NCBI GenBank assembly: GCA_031835245.1
Contig: JAVKOQ010000010.1
Coordinates: 62,001 to 126,000 of the forward strand
Reading direction: 5' to 3'
DNA from: Balamuthia mandrillaris
Lineage: Eukaryota; Discosea; Longamoebia; Balamuthiidae
DNA length: 64,000 nucleotides
Shown: one piece after another, positions 10,960 to 22,714 of the stretch
Position numbering within the stretch: the stretch's first letter is position 1
Layout: every line of letters starts with the position of its first letter
The notes under the pieces: model-generated
Seen by the model: only the letters and a program-made list of their open reading frames with translations
Told to the model about the DNA's origin: nothing
The model's database searches: none
Translations under genes and position numbers: made by a program

Positions 10960-13900
10960 AATTCTGCTTCTCCTTCTTCCTCCTCTTCTTCCTCCTCTTC
11001 CTCTTCTAAAAAGAACAGAAACTCGGAGAAGGGCCTTCGCAAGGTCACCATAAAGGCCATAGACAGCGAGCTCTCCGAATATTTGGGCATGTACCGGGAG
11101 GTGGACGCCTGCCGTAAGATCTCCGCCGCTATAGCGGACGTGGTGGCCGCTATGACGGCCGTTAAGGAGTGCATTCATAGGTCCTATATGAGGCGGCTGC
11201 AAATGCTGCAAAAGAGGGAAGGAGCGCTGGCACCCCTTGATAACCCCACCAGGTTTTTTAATAACTTGCTTTCTTCTCTTCTTCTCTTCTTCTCTTCTCT
11301 TCTTCTCTTCTTCTTCTTCTTCTTCTCTTCTTATGTTAAGCATCCACCACAGAAACGAGTTGCAACAAGCCCTCAATATTGTCACCAAAAGAGTGGAGCA
11401 GCTCTGCTCCTCTGTGAATCTGCTCTCTCGCACCACCCAGCAAAGCTTCGGCGGCCTCTACTTCCCCAAACTGAACCATTCCTCTCAACGCATCTTCGAG
11501 GCTCTGCCCTCTCTTCGCTCCAGCGCGTGGCAGCTGCTTCGTGTCGGCCCGGTTTCTTCTTCATCGTTTTCCCCTGCCTCTTCTCCTTCTCCTCCTCCGT
11601 CGTTTGAACTTCCGCCTCTTTCCGCTTCTTCCTATCTTTATTCCTCTTCCTCCGCTCAAAGCGAGTTCAGCTCCACGGTCATCTTCATCAACGACCATCT
11701 CCTTCACATTCGAGTGATCGTTCGTCCGTTTCTGCAGGAGAAAGCTTTGATGGGACTCATCCAGGAGAGAAGCAAGAAGATGGACAACGAGGCCAAAGGA
11801 GGCGGCAGCGCCGGTCATCTCGTCATATGGGAGGACGTCGGAGAGGAGAGCAACAAGGCGGCCAGGCTGGAGGAGACCGTGTTCTCTTTGGCGAGGGAGT
11901 TGGCTTATAGTTTGCAGGACTTGGCCGCTGTGTCGCAGCAGATAGGGTTTGTTTTCTTTCTATGTTGCATGCATCACCGTTTCTGAGACGTCAACCCTAC
12001 AACAGAGAAGGCGGAGCCGAAGCAGCATGGCGACTGAGCAACGACACGCAAGAACGCCTTTTAAAGCTGCTAGAAGCCGCTCGCAAACGCGCTCTTCTCA
12101 TGGAGAGTACCCAACAACGACTCTCCCTCTTGGAGCAGGTCACCAACTTTCGCATTCAAGCCTGGGAGGTGCTTCACAAAGCTAAAAAGTTCATTCAACC
12201 CCGGCGAACCAAGTACGACTTTCTCTATCATAAGACCAACAGCAACAGCAGCAAAGAAGAGTTCGAGGACGAGAAAGAAAAGAAAAAGCTGATGAGACAA
12301 TCGATGTTGAAGAAGGTGATCGGCTCACGGCAACTCAACAACGAGAAGAACTCATTCATTGTGTTCTTGACGCCGCAAGAGAAGGAAGAGTTGGAGGAGA
12401 TAAAGAGACAAGCTCTTCGACTGGGAGAGGCTTTGCTCCATCTCTTGAACGTCTTTTCGAGAGCTCTTCATTCTAATTCTTCTCCGACATCTTCTGCCTC
12501 AGCTCAACAACAAAAACCAACAGACTCTTCTCCGCTAAAACCTTCTGTCATTCTTCCTTTATCCCCACCTTCCTCTTCAGCCATTACCCCATCTTCTTCT
12601 TCGAATGCGGATGTAGATATTTGGCAAGAGCCTCAAGGAGCAGAAGGAACGGTTATCTATCAGAAGAGAGGGATTACTTCGGTGCAGAAGTTTGGAACGA
12701 AGATTACCAGCCCGAACGAGTCTCGCTCTTCCTTCTTTGCAAAGGGGATCAAAGCCGGTACCTTGAATCAACTTGTTATTCGACTTACTCACGAGTATTG
12801 TCACGGTTAGTCTTTTATTCTTTATTCTTTCTTCATTATTCTTTCTTCTTTCTTCCTTCTCTCTCTTCTTTCTCTCTTTCTTTCTCTTTCGTCTAGTGTC
12901 TTCCACTTTCTTCTCATAACACTATGTTACAAATAGATTTGGGCTTTGTAAAAACATTCATAACTACATTCCAATCCTTCACAACGCCACAAGTACTCTT
13001 CGAGAAGTTGATGCAGCGCTTCAACGTTCCCCTCTCGACCAAAGGTGACGTTCCGGAGGAGCAATGGATCAAGCATATGGTTCTCCCCATTCAAATACGT
13101 GTCGTAAACGTGTTGGGACTTTGGATGAAGACTCGTTTTGCAGACTTTGACTATGACCTTATAAAGCGGGTGAACGCCTTTATAGACGATATAACGAAGG
13201 ATGAGAAGAGAAAGGATTGGAGCGAGAAATGGGCCAAGCAGCTTTCTCGTATCATTCGAAGACAGGTTTGTTTTCGTTTTTATGTGGTATGTTGTGTTGC
13301 TCATGTTATGCTTCTCTCTCTCTCGTTTACAAGATTGAACAACGAAGAGGGGAAACAGCGAATAGAGCAACTCAAACCAAAGGCTCAGGCGGAGGCATTT
13401 CAAAGATCCTCAAAGGGCAAGAGCCGGACTACCTCAACAACTTTGATGTGAAGACTCTTGCTCAACACTTTTGTGTTGTTGAGTTCGCCATCTTTCGTGC
13501 TATCCAGGTATGGTTTCTCTCTATTCTTTGTTCTTCCAACCCTTGTGCATTCTTTCTCCTCACCAAAACAACCAAAACACAACGCACCAGCCAGTGGAGT
13601 TGTTGAACCAAGCATGGAACAAGGAGAAGTACCATCACAGAGCGCCAAATGTGAGATCATTGATCCAACTCTTCAACAAGGTGTCGCGTTGGATATCGAG
13701 CAGCATTCTTCGGGAAGACAAGCTCAAGAAACGAGCCAAGTTGATGACCAAATACTTGGAACTTGCCATTGTTCGTTTGCTCTCTCTTCATTTCTTCAGG
13801 CTTTCTTCGTATTTCTAACCCGTTCATCATGCAGCAACTGTTCGACTATAACAACTTCAACGCATCGTTGGCCATCATTTCTGGCATAAACAACGCCGCT

Positions 13901-14105
13901 GTTCACCGTCTTCGATTTACACGAGATGAAGTGGCCTCTCGTCTTTGGGATGTATGTTTCTTCTTGCTTTACTATTGTTTTTCTGTTGCTAACAACAACA
14001 AAAAAAGCAAATACATGACATACAAGAAGTGCTCGGCGGAAAGAACTATAGTTGCTATCGAGAGAGGCTTCACTCTGTCAATCCTCCTCTGTTGCCTTAC
14101 TTGTG

Positions 14106-14157
<52 letters not shown>

Positions 14158-14487
14158 CTCGTTTAACTGAACTTTACTTATTTACTATCTTTCGTTTGTT
14201 GCAACGACAAAAACAGAGGAGTTTACTTGACTGACCTAACCTTCATTGAGGATGGCAATCCTGACTTCATTGGCGACCTCATCAACTTCAAGAAAAGAGA
14301 GCTCATCTACGACGTCATCAGCGAGGTTCAACAATACCAGCAGACGGAGTATAGCTTCACGGTGGACGCCGGTGTCGTGGCTTTTCTCAAGAACTTGCCC
14401 ATGGAGGAGATGGAAGAGAACGACATGTATAACTTGAGCTTGAAACGAGAGCCAAGAGGCATCGAAAAGCCTTCTGAGTTGCCTTGA
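10324..14487 (+). CDS. Ras guanine-nucleotide exchange factor (RasGEF_N + RasGEF)
   Basis: Nine exons: 10324-11252, 11341-11946, 12006-12805, 12937-13265, 13334-13507, 13591-13770, 13835-13951, 14008-14102 and 14217-14487. Phases agree throughout, giving about 1166 residues. The acceptor of exon 3 could also be 11988. The first 240 residues are Ser/Thr-rich low complexity. A helical region of unknown family follows. The RasGEF N-terminal motif is in exon 4 (FVKTFITTFQSFTTPQVLFE). The catalytic domain runs over exons 5-9, with LAQHFCVVEFAIFRAIQ, FNASLAIISGINNAAVHRL and GVYLTDLTFIEDGNPDF, all typical of Cdc25-type exchange factors. It would load GTP onto a Ras-family GTPase at the plasma membrane or endosome. 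Exon 8 is revealed only by splicing; it reads NPPLLPYL before GVYLTDL. It ends 31 bp from the convergent PIGW gene. Confidence 0.9.
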
Positions 14488-14518
14488 TAGAGTTTTTGTA
14501 TTTCCTTTTTAACATATA

Positions 14519-16749
14519 TTACCAGAATTTAATGGTGATGTTATAAACATGCAGAACAGAAGCGACGAGGGAGGCGATGAGGAGGTAGGCGGTCAAAACT
14601 GTGAGAGCGGTTGTGTCGCTGGCAAAGATGGTCTTCATTCCAAAGTTGACCACACCAACTAACAAGTTGCACTGCACAAGGTGGAAAAAAAAACGCAGGA
14701 TGAGAACCAAAGTGTGTGAGAGAAACAAAAGAAGGAAAAACGAACCAAAAGAAAGAAGAAAAGTTGATTGCGGTTGATTGCAGTGAACAAGTTGGTAGGT
14801 GAAGAAGGAGCGGAAACAAGAACAAGGTCCAGACAGAGCAAGGGCCATAACGTTTGTAGGTTGAGAGCCAAGGTGTAGAAGACATATGTTGCATTCACCT
14901 ACAAATACGTTTTGAGGTAAATATTAAAAGCAATATGGAAGAGAGGAAAGATAGATATAAAGCAGCACAATAGGCAAGAGGAAGCAGAAGGCAGAGAAGA
15001 AAGAAGTGGAAAAAAGGTACCATGCGTCGTGAACTTGGTTCGATAAAGTGTTCAGCAACGAGTGCTAACACCCAGAAGAGGAGGCTGAGTAGAAGGAGGC
15101 GTTGAAATACCGACCTCCACTCTTTCCGGCCGCGCCCTTCGGAACGCAACACAAAGTTACCCAATTGTGCGCCTATAAAGTATAACGCCAAGTAACCTTT
15201 GCCGAGGATATCAAAAAACGTGAACAACATGAAAAAGGCCAGAAAAACAGTGCCTGAAGTTAAATACCAATGGAACTGCAAAAGCCTTCTTTGTTTTGAT
15301 GAAACAAGTTGGTTCGTGGATGTTCCAGAATGTATTCTCTTAAACCCATGTTACTCAGGCAAAACTGATAGCCTTTTTTTTTTTTGTTGCAATGAGATAG
15401 TGCCAACTGCGAAAGAAGAGAAAGGGCGGAGAAAAGCGAACCAGTCAACAGAGCAAAGCCAAAAAGTGCACTATACGAGACTGGTAAACTTAGCATGCTT
15501 GCAAGAAACGAAATCAATGCAAGGGTAAAGAAAAAGTTCCAATGCACTCCATACTCGCTTACGTGTTCCTGTTATATGACAAATAAACAAAACGTAGCAG
15601 GCAGAAGAAGAATTAATATACCTGATAGTCCGTTCCTTTGACCATGGCGAGCCGAACAAAGCCAAGAATAAGCAGAGGCAGCGCTCTGTAGATGCATCGC
15701 AATAACCCATTTCGTTCTTTTCCTTCCCTATACGTCAGCGCTGCAGAGAGCACAAAGCAACCCACTCCTATGTCCATCTTTTCGTTGAATTCAAACGCAA
15801 TAAGAAGAAAAGAAGAAAAGAAAAGCAGCAAGCGAAGGATAAGAATAAGGACTATCAGCAGAAGTAGAAGATGAACTCAGAAACTACCAAGGACAAGCCA
15901 TAACTCTCGGTCTTGGCAAAGCGTCGAGGAAAGATCGGAAAGTCGACTGCTAGAATGCAAATGCAGGTAGCCAGCATCATCCCACTGCGATAATAAGTGA
16001 GAAAAGGCTTTCGTTGTTGCTGTAAAGGTGCCAAATATGCTGCTGACGTTGTTGTGTTATCATCAGTCTTCTTCACATTTCTCTCGTTGTAAGCGCTTTG
16101 AAAGAGTGGCTTCTGCGATACTCTTATTTGAAAGAGCATCAGAGTCATGAAGTAGAGAAATGAAGGAGAGAAGGTGAGAATGCGAGCAGAAAAGAGAAAT
16201 GAGAAGAGAAAAGAGAGAAGAGAGCAAGAGAGGAGAGACAAGAGAGAGAAGAGAGAGAAGAGAGAGAAGAGCGAGAAGAGCGAGAAGAGAGAAGAGAGAA
16301 GAGAGAGAAGAGAGAAGAGAGAGAAGAGAGAAGAGAGAGAAGAGAGAGAAGGTGAAGAAGAGAGGAGAAGAGAGCCGAGGAGTAAGAAAGAGCCGAGGAA
16401 GCAAAGGTGAGAACTCACTAACAGTTGAGAATAGGCAGCAAAGGCAAAAGTAACAGCAACCAAGGCGGCATAAATGAGGAGCATATGCTGTGGCAGCGTG
16501 AACACCAGCAACATGGGCATTACCAACAACGCAAAGTCCACCACGAAAGAGGACTGTCTCATCGTCGAGGCAACGACTCTGTGAGCCAACGTTGAGACCT
16601 ACCAATAACAAATTTTGTGAGAAAGATGAACAAAAGAGAAGAGATGGATGGAGTACAGGTAAAACAAGAAGCAGCAAAGCGAGCTCAAGAGCGGAGCCAC
16701 CTTCATGTCCACTCACAAACTGTTCTTTCTGCTGCTTGTAGCTGTCCAT
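14519..16749 (-). CDS. PIGW: GPI-anchor inositol acyltransferase (PIGW/GWT1)
   Basis: Eight exons: 16749-16657, 16598-16419, 16112-15888, 15777-15622, 15568-15268, 15196-15021, 14898-14746 and 14671-14519. They give about 478 residues, close to human PIGW (about 500). Family signatures are clear: [11 protein letters not shown] at the N terminus, [47 protein letters not shown] and a C-terminal [11 protein letters not shown]. The protein is strongly hydrophobic with many membrane spans, as expected of this ER enzyme. By family knowledge it acylates the inositol of GlcN-PI during GPI-anchor synthesis. Intron 2 (16113-16418) is the longest and is filled with a CT/CTT-type repeat on the sense strand. 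Every intron phase fits. The start ATG lies 234 bp from the divergent PP2C start. Confidence 0.93.
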
Positions 16750-16983
16750 CGTTTTACAGAGTGCGTTACGCCCGCTTCTTTCTTTCTTTCTTCCCTACCG
16801 TCGACAAAAATCGGAAGTTTCCGTTGTCGACAGCAAATCAGTCACGTCGTCACAAGTCCGCAAATAATATGTCGACATTATTGTAATTCGTGTCGTCTTG
16901 ATAAAGTCGACATTAAACTATATATGGCCATTCCATTCACATACAGGAATCTCAACAAGCAACAACAAGAACGAACAACAAAA
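16750..16983. promoter_or_regulatory. Divergent promoter with four GTCGAC palindromes
   Basis: This 234 bp spacer separates the ATG codons of PIGW (-) and PP2C (+). GTCGAC occurs at 16800-16805, 16826-16831, 16871-16876 and 16906-16911, two of them within the longer GTCGACATTA. By chance one would be expected every few kb. An upstream in-frame ATG at 16924 could be an alternative PP2C start. The cis-regulatory role is inferred. Confidence 0.5.
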
Positions 16984-18746
16984 ATGCATCCAGACAGCCC
17001 GGTGATAGAGCGTGTATCACGTTCGGCGCAGGAGTATCCCAGGTTGAAACGATGGGGGGCCTTCATGGACAGAGGCCGACGCGGAGAAGACCGCTTCGTC
17101 GTCTTGGAAAATATCGGGCGACCGTTCAGACGTCAAGCTCGTTACAATAGCTCCAGTCGTTTCGACCAACAACCAGAGCAGCTTTCAAAGGAAGAAGAAG
17201 AAGAAGAAGGGGTAGGGTCAACGAGTCAAGCTGTAGAGGAAGAAGGACCGTCGTACTTTGCTGTGATAGACGGCCACAGAGGGCAGCACTGTGCGGAATT
17301 TGTAAAGAACCGCTTGCACAGACATATTTTTTCTCCCGAGGCTCGTTCCCTCTTCTGGCTTCCTCCCAAAGAAGCCCCTGATGTTGAAAGGTTTTTTTTT
17401 TCATTTTTGTTTCTTGTTTTGTTTTGTTTCTGTTCTTTCTTGCATCATTGTTCTTGTTCTTGTTTGGGTTCTTCTTTTTCTTGTTCTTCTGCTGCGTTCT
17501 TGTTCCTCTTCTTGTTCTTCTTGTTCTTGTTCTTGTTCTTCTTCTTCTTCTTCTTCTTCTTCCCTCTTCTTCCCTCTTTGTTTCTTACTCTTCTCAAAAC
17601 AAAACAAATAATAGTATAACAGAGCACATCATTAAAGCCTTTGCCGAAGTGGAGGAGCTCTTCCTCTCTCGCGCCCGTCGCAAAGGCCACAAGAGCGGCT
17701 GCTGCGTGACGGCCGCCATCCTGGTCCGCTCTCACCTCTTCGTGGCCAACTTGGGCGACTGTCGAGCCGTGCTTGCCCAAAGGAACCACGGCTGGAAGGC
17801 CTTTGTGGCGGCGCAGTACACTCCCGTTTTCCTGACGGAGGACCATGAACCGATAGAGAACAAAGTGGAGAGGGAAAGGCTGGCAAAGTATGGCCCCGAG
17901 TTAGTAGACAAGGACGGGAGGTTGTTGGGAAAGATCTTAGTCTCCAGGGCGTTTGGAGATTATAGCTTGAAACAGATGAAGCCTCCTACACATCCTCCAG
18001 GTTTGTTGTTTCTTGTATTGTTGTTCTCCTTGTTGTTCTTGTTCTTTTGCTGCTTTGTTCTCTTCTTGTTCTTCTTCTTCTTGTTCTTGTTCTTCTTCTT
18101 CATGTTGTTAAGCTGCTAACATTCATACAACAAAACAGTACAGCCTCCTAAAACGTATGCAGGAAAGTTGCTCTACTGGTGGTTAGGCAAAGAAATACCC
18201 ACTCCTCCTCCTTCCCCCTCTCTACCTCCCTCTCCTTCTACAGCTTCTCCTCCCACCAACGAAGCCAAAGAGGAACAAGAGCAAGAAGCCTTCAAAGAAG
18301 TGGAGCTCAAAGAGCTGGATGCAGCAAAGATGAAAGCGGAGGAGCAGGTGCTCATCGCAGTGCCCGATGTGCGAGTGCACTGCTTGACGGAGCGAGACAA
18401 GTTCTTGGTATTGGCCAGCGATGGCTTGTGGGTCGTTCTCAGTGCTGGAACGGTGATTGATGCAGTTGCCGAACAATTGGAGGAAACGACAGCAGCAGCA
18501 ACCGCAAAGGAAGGAGAGAATGGTGCTAAGAAAAGTAATAAGGAGAAAGGTGCAGAGAGTAACAGCAGCAGTGAAGAGGAAGAAGAAGAAGAAGAAGAAA
18601 AAGATGAAGAAGAAGAAGCCAAGAAATCGGAAAAGATGTCCCTTAGGCAGAAAGAGATGGACGATGTGTGCGTGAACTTGGTGGCTGCAGCGAGGGCTCA
18701 GGAGTCACATGACGATGTTGCCGTCGTTTTGGCTTCTTTTGTGTAA
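16984..18746 (+). CDS. PP2C-family (PPM) metal-dependent serine/threonine phosphatase
   Basis: Three exons: 16984-17390, 17615-18000 and 18139-18746, giving about 466 residues with matching phases. An in-frame ATG at 16924 could add 20 residues. PP2C motifs appear in order: RGEDRFVV near residue 38, VIDGHRGQHCAEFV near 98, CCVTAAILVRSHLFVANLGDCRAVLAQR near 170-195, LVSRAFGDYSLK near 255, LASDGLWVVLS near 365 and DDVAVVLASFV at the C terminus. The DGH motif reads DGHRG instead of DGHGG, and the last motif has DD in place of DN. The Asp residues expected to bind metal remain, so activity is plausible. The region between motifs carries a Pro-rich and an acidic poly-Glu insertion. Both introns are rich in sense-strand TTC/TTG repeats. 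The substrate is unknown. Confidence 0.9.
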
Positions 18747-18749
18747 ACT

Positions 18750-18794
<45 letters not shown>

Positions 18795-18911
18795 TTGCTT
18801 CTTCGGGTTTCGCAACAACACACGCCGGTAATATACATAAAACTTGGTATATAACGTAACTATAACATAACTTTTAGGCTCGTTTCGCTTAACAACAAAC
18901 AGCAACTGATT

Positions 18912-18961
<50 letters not shown>

Positions 18962-18968
18962 GAAAAAA
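18747..18968. repeat. Short spacer with facing (CT)n and (GA)n tracts
   Basis: A (CT)n run lies at about 18752-18792, just after the PP2C stop. A (GA)n run lies at about 18917-18958 and ends about 10 bp before the ATG of the next gene. The two tracts are complementary and could form a stem in single-stranded nucleic acid. The region otherwise shows nothing coding. Confidence 0.7.
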
Positions 18969-19231
18969 ATGCAAATGGCAGAGGAGCTCGCAAGGCGAAG
19001 AGAACGGTTGCGGAGCATAGAGACCAAAGACCGAAGCGTGCCTGTCCTTACCGCCGGTACTTCAGCTCTTGTGAGTTTTCAAAGAAAGTAAAACTAGCTA
19101 AAAGCTTCTTCTTGCTTCAGACGTCTCGCCGGAAGTGAAGCGCCTCAGAGAACACATTAACGCCGTCAACCTCGAAAACTGGTACTCGCAGCTTCAGGTA
19201 TCCTAACTTCTGTTTTCTCTGTTGTTCCTTC

Positions 19232-19268
<37 letters not shown>

Positions 19269-20671
19269 CTCTCTTCTCGCTCTTCTCTCTTTCTCTCGTG
19301 TCTCTCTCTCTCTCTCTCTCTCTCGCTCTTCTCTCTTGTTTCTTTTCTCTTCGTTTAATATCACAAAGCAATACACGTTCGAGACAGCGTTCCTGAACTT
19401 GTCGTTGGAGGAGGCCCGTGCCATCTTAGCCGTTCACAAATGCAATAAAAGTCGCCAACCACAACAACAAGAACAAGGAGCTGAAGCTGCTGAACCACAA
19501 CTGGTGTTAGCATCATTGAAACAACGCATCGATGAAGCCTTGAAACCGTTCGTCATGGAGGAAGGAGCAGGAGGAGCGTTTGTTCGCCTCTCCTCACGTT
19601 CGCCGAAAGATGCCACCATCGCCGGCGAGAAGACCATGCAGCTCTTTGAAGAGGAACTGGAACGAATGGAAGAGAGAGAACAGAAGGAAGAAGGCCAAAG
19701 TGGCATGAACGTGAGAGACGATGAGAATTCGAGGTTGGTGGCTCTGCTTGTGGCTTCCACGAAAGTGATGATGGTTAGAACTGGCGACGAAGCCTTAAAG
19801 CTCTTCATTGTACGCATCTTTAGCTTTGACTTCTTGTTCATCGTTTCCTCTATTCTCTCTTGTTGGTGGGCTTCCTCTTTCTTAAGTTATGTTGTTTATT
19901 CTAGACAAGCGAACGAAGCTATGAAGACTTGGTGCTTGCGCTAGAGTTCCCAGAGAAATGGGACATGAAAGTCATCATCCGTGAATGGGTGGACATTCAT
20001 CCTTGTACGTGTTCTTCCTTTGTTGTTTACTGTAGTCCTGAGGGTAACTCACTGTTATTTTTTCTTTGGAACGTGTGCATCAGCGATGGAGTTTAGAGGA
20101 TTCGTCTACAACAAGAACCTTACAGCACTTTCACAGTACTTTTATGTCGCATTCTTTCCTCAACTGCAGCAGCACAAAGACTCCATCTGTGCCAAAATTC
20201 AAGGTTTTCTCTCGCTGTCTTCTCTCAGTTCTTTCGCCGCTTCCCCGGTCTTGTGGAGGTTCTTTACTTACTTGGTTCATTGCGCTTGCAGAGTGTTATG
20301 ACAAAGTGAAGGGCCTCATTCCAATTGATAACTTCATCATCGACTTTGCCATTCTTGATGATGGCCAAGTTCTCGTTATTGAACTCAATCCTTACCACAA
20401 GTACGAAACCTCTCCCTTCTCTTCACCTCTCTGCTTCTCTGCTTCATCTCTTCTCCTCACTCTTCCCTATTTACTCTTCTCTTTGCATTTCTCATCTTCA
20501 CCCAAAAGTGGAACAGATGCAAGTTTGTTTAGTTGGAAGACAGATCGCAGTGTCCTGGAGGGAGAGGCCCCCTTTGAGTTTCGCTTCCGGGAGGCTCCTT
20601 TCGACGTCAAAGCAACCATCATTGATCTCTGGAAAGATATTGTGCGTGCACCCTCCTCCACCTCTCCCTGA
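18969..20671 (+). CDS. CDC123/D123-like ATP-grasp protein, tandem copy 1
   Basis: Seven exons: 18969-19056, 19121-19197, 19369-19809, 19905-20004, 20084-20203, 20292-20400 and 20509-20671, giving about 365 residues. D123 features are visible: LENWYSQLQ near the N terminus, GGAFVRLSSRSPKDA mid-protein, MEFRGFVYNKNLTALSQYF, DFAILDDGQVLVIELNPYH and a C-terminal GEAPFEFRFREAPF. In CDC123 these parts form an ATP-grasp fold. CDC123 assembles the eIF2 complex by joining its alpha, beta and gamma subunits. The human protein has FPKLNWSAPRDA where this one has FVRLSSRSPKDA, so this is a divergent branch and the same function is not proven. It lies 314 bp upstream of its tandem paralogue, which shares the same intron positions and phases. 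Intron 2 carries CT repeats. Confidence 0.85.
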
Positions 20672-20734
20672 ACCCATTCATTCGCGTGTTTCTCCTCCTA
20701 GGATCCCGTTCGTTTTATACTGTGCTGTAATAAA

Positions 20735-20791
20735 CAACTCTTGAAGAAAAGAAAAAGAAAGAAAAGAAGAGAAAAGAAAAAGAAAAAGAAA

Positions 20792-20822
<31 letters not shown>

Positions 20823-20850
20823 GAAAAAGAAAAAGAAAAAGAAAAGAATC
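20735..20850 (+). repeat. (AAAAG)n-type purine tract
   Basis: A run of AAAAG/AAAGA units on the + strand fills most of the spacer between the two D123-like genes. It starts about 65 bp after the first stop. No other feature was seen in this 314 bp spacer. Confidence 0.85.
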
Positions 20851-20985
20851 AATCGTTAGGATCTTCCAACCAAAAATCAAAAAATGAGATCTGTCATCAA
20901 GATTAGTCAATCAAAAATCAAAAAAACAGTTATGGGAATGCTTACAAATCAAAAACGAACGCAAAGGGAAACGAAAGCATAACAA

Positions 20986-22714
20986 ATGTCTCTGGTGGAA
21001 GAGCTGCAACGCAAGAAAGGAGGGCTGCGCACCGTGCAAGAACTCAAAGACCGAAGCAAGCCTCTTCTGGATGGTATCTTTTCTCTTTTTTTTTTTTCTA
21101 AAAAAAATTACCAAACAAACATGGACCTGTCTCGTTTTTTTGCTTGACATCGATGCCGCACCAGAGTGCAACAATAGCAGTAGGTCGGGAGTACAGGACT
21201 TTAAGAACAATATTCACGCCGTCAACCTTGAAAACTGGTATCCTCAGCTGAAGGTATGCATTTCTTTATTATTTTTTCTTTTTTTTCTTATTTTTTTTTA
21301 ATTCACTTTATTTTTTCTTTATTCGTTGTGTTATTTTTTCTTTATTCGTTGGTTGCGTTTAACAAAACAAAACAAAACACTAGGAATACACTTTTGAAAC
21401 AACCTTCTTGAACCTCTCGCAAGAGGAGGCTCGTGCTATAGTCTCCACTTATCAACAAAAACAAAGACAGGAATGCGGCAAAGAACAACCTGCAGCAGAA
21501 GAAGAAGAACAGCTCCATCTTCTATCTCAACTCAAAGAACGTATCAACGACGGAATCAAAGCATTTGTTGGTGGAGAAGGTGAAGACGGAGGAGCGTTTG
21601 TTCGGCTGTCCACTCGTTCGCCCAAGGACGCGACGATTGCAGGAGACAAGACGATGAGACTGTTTGAAGAAGAGCTGGAGCGAATGGAAAAGGAAGAACA
21701 AGTGGAGAACGCGAGAGAGGATGAGAACGCGAGGTTGGTGGCGTTGATTGTAGCTTCCACCAAAGCCATGATGGTTCGCAGCGGGGAGGAAGCGTTACAG
21801 CTCATTACTGTTTGTATCTTTGTGCTTTGTTTCTACATTCTTCTTGTTCTTCTCCGTGTCTTCTTCTTCTTCTTCTTCTTCTTCTTCTTGTTTTTCTTTT
21901 CTTCTTCTTCTTCTTGTTCTTCTTCTTCTTCTCCTTCTTCTTCTTCTCCTTCTTTTGGCTAACGTAGTAATGGCCAGACAAGCGAACGAAGCCACGAAGA
22001 TCTGTTATTGGCATTGGAGTTTCCTGAAGAGTGGGACATGAAAGTGATCATTAGGAAATGGGTCAACATTCATCCCTGTAAGTTCTCTCTCTCTCTCTCT
22101 CTCTGTTTTTCGTTCCTGTTACTAACGAATTACCAGCAATGGAGTTTAGAGGTTTCGTTTGCCATAAAAAGTTTACAGCGTTGTCTCAATACTTTCACAT
22201 TGCTTACTTTCCTCAACTGAAGCAACAAAGAAACTCCATCCTTGCCAACATTACTGGTTTGGTTTTTTTTTATCACACACTTTGTTTTTTCTTTTCTGAT
22301 AACGTGTTCTTCCAATGATAGAATGCTATGCCAAGGTCCAGGATCTCATTCCAGTGGATAGCTTTATTGTGGACTTTGCTGTTTTGAACGATGGTCAAGT
22401 TCTGGTTATCGAACTGAATCCCTTCCATAACTATGAAGGATGGTTCGTCTTTCCTTCTTTGCGTTGTTTCTCTTTCTTTCCTCTTCTTCTTTGTTGGGTG
22501 CTGTTCGTTTCTTGCTTCTGTTCTGTTTTTTCTTACAATCTTTTTTGCCGCACAATTAAACAGCGGAACGGATGCTGGCCTGTTTAACTGGGCGCTTGAC
22601 CGTAAAATAGTGGATGGGGAGGCCCCCTTCGAGTTTCGTGTCAGGGAGGAGGCGTTCGACGTGAAACAGAACCTTATCGGCCTTTGGAGAGACATTGTTC
22701 GCTTCCCAAAATGA
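20986..22714 (+). CDS. CDC123/D123-like ATP-grasp protein, tandem copy 2
   Basis: Seven exons: 20986-21073, 21165-21253, 21384-21809, 21978-22077, 22137-22256, 22322-22442 and 22564-22714, giving about 364 residues. The protein aligns end to end with the upstream copy: LKDRSKPLL, INAVNLENW-like HAVNLENWYPQLK, GGAFVRLSTRSPKDATIAGDK, MEFRGFVCHKKFTALSQYF, DFAVLNDGQVLVIELNPFH and GEAPFEFRVREEAF. Exons 1, 4 and 5 are identical in length between copies (88, 100 and 120 nt). Introns differ in length and repeat content; intron 3 here has a CTT tract at 21857-21955. The exon 6 donor lies 12 nt further on than in copy 1, adding four residues after the NPFHN stretch. Function is as proposed for copy 1. 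Confidence 0.85.

Noticed and set aside
10515-11174. - strand ORF rich in Glu over the RasGEF first exon
   Set aside because: Complement of Ser-rich TCT/TCC codons; the + strand gene continues into a recognisable RasGEF domain.
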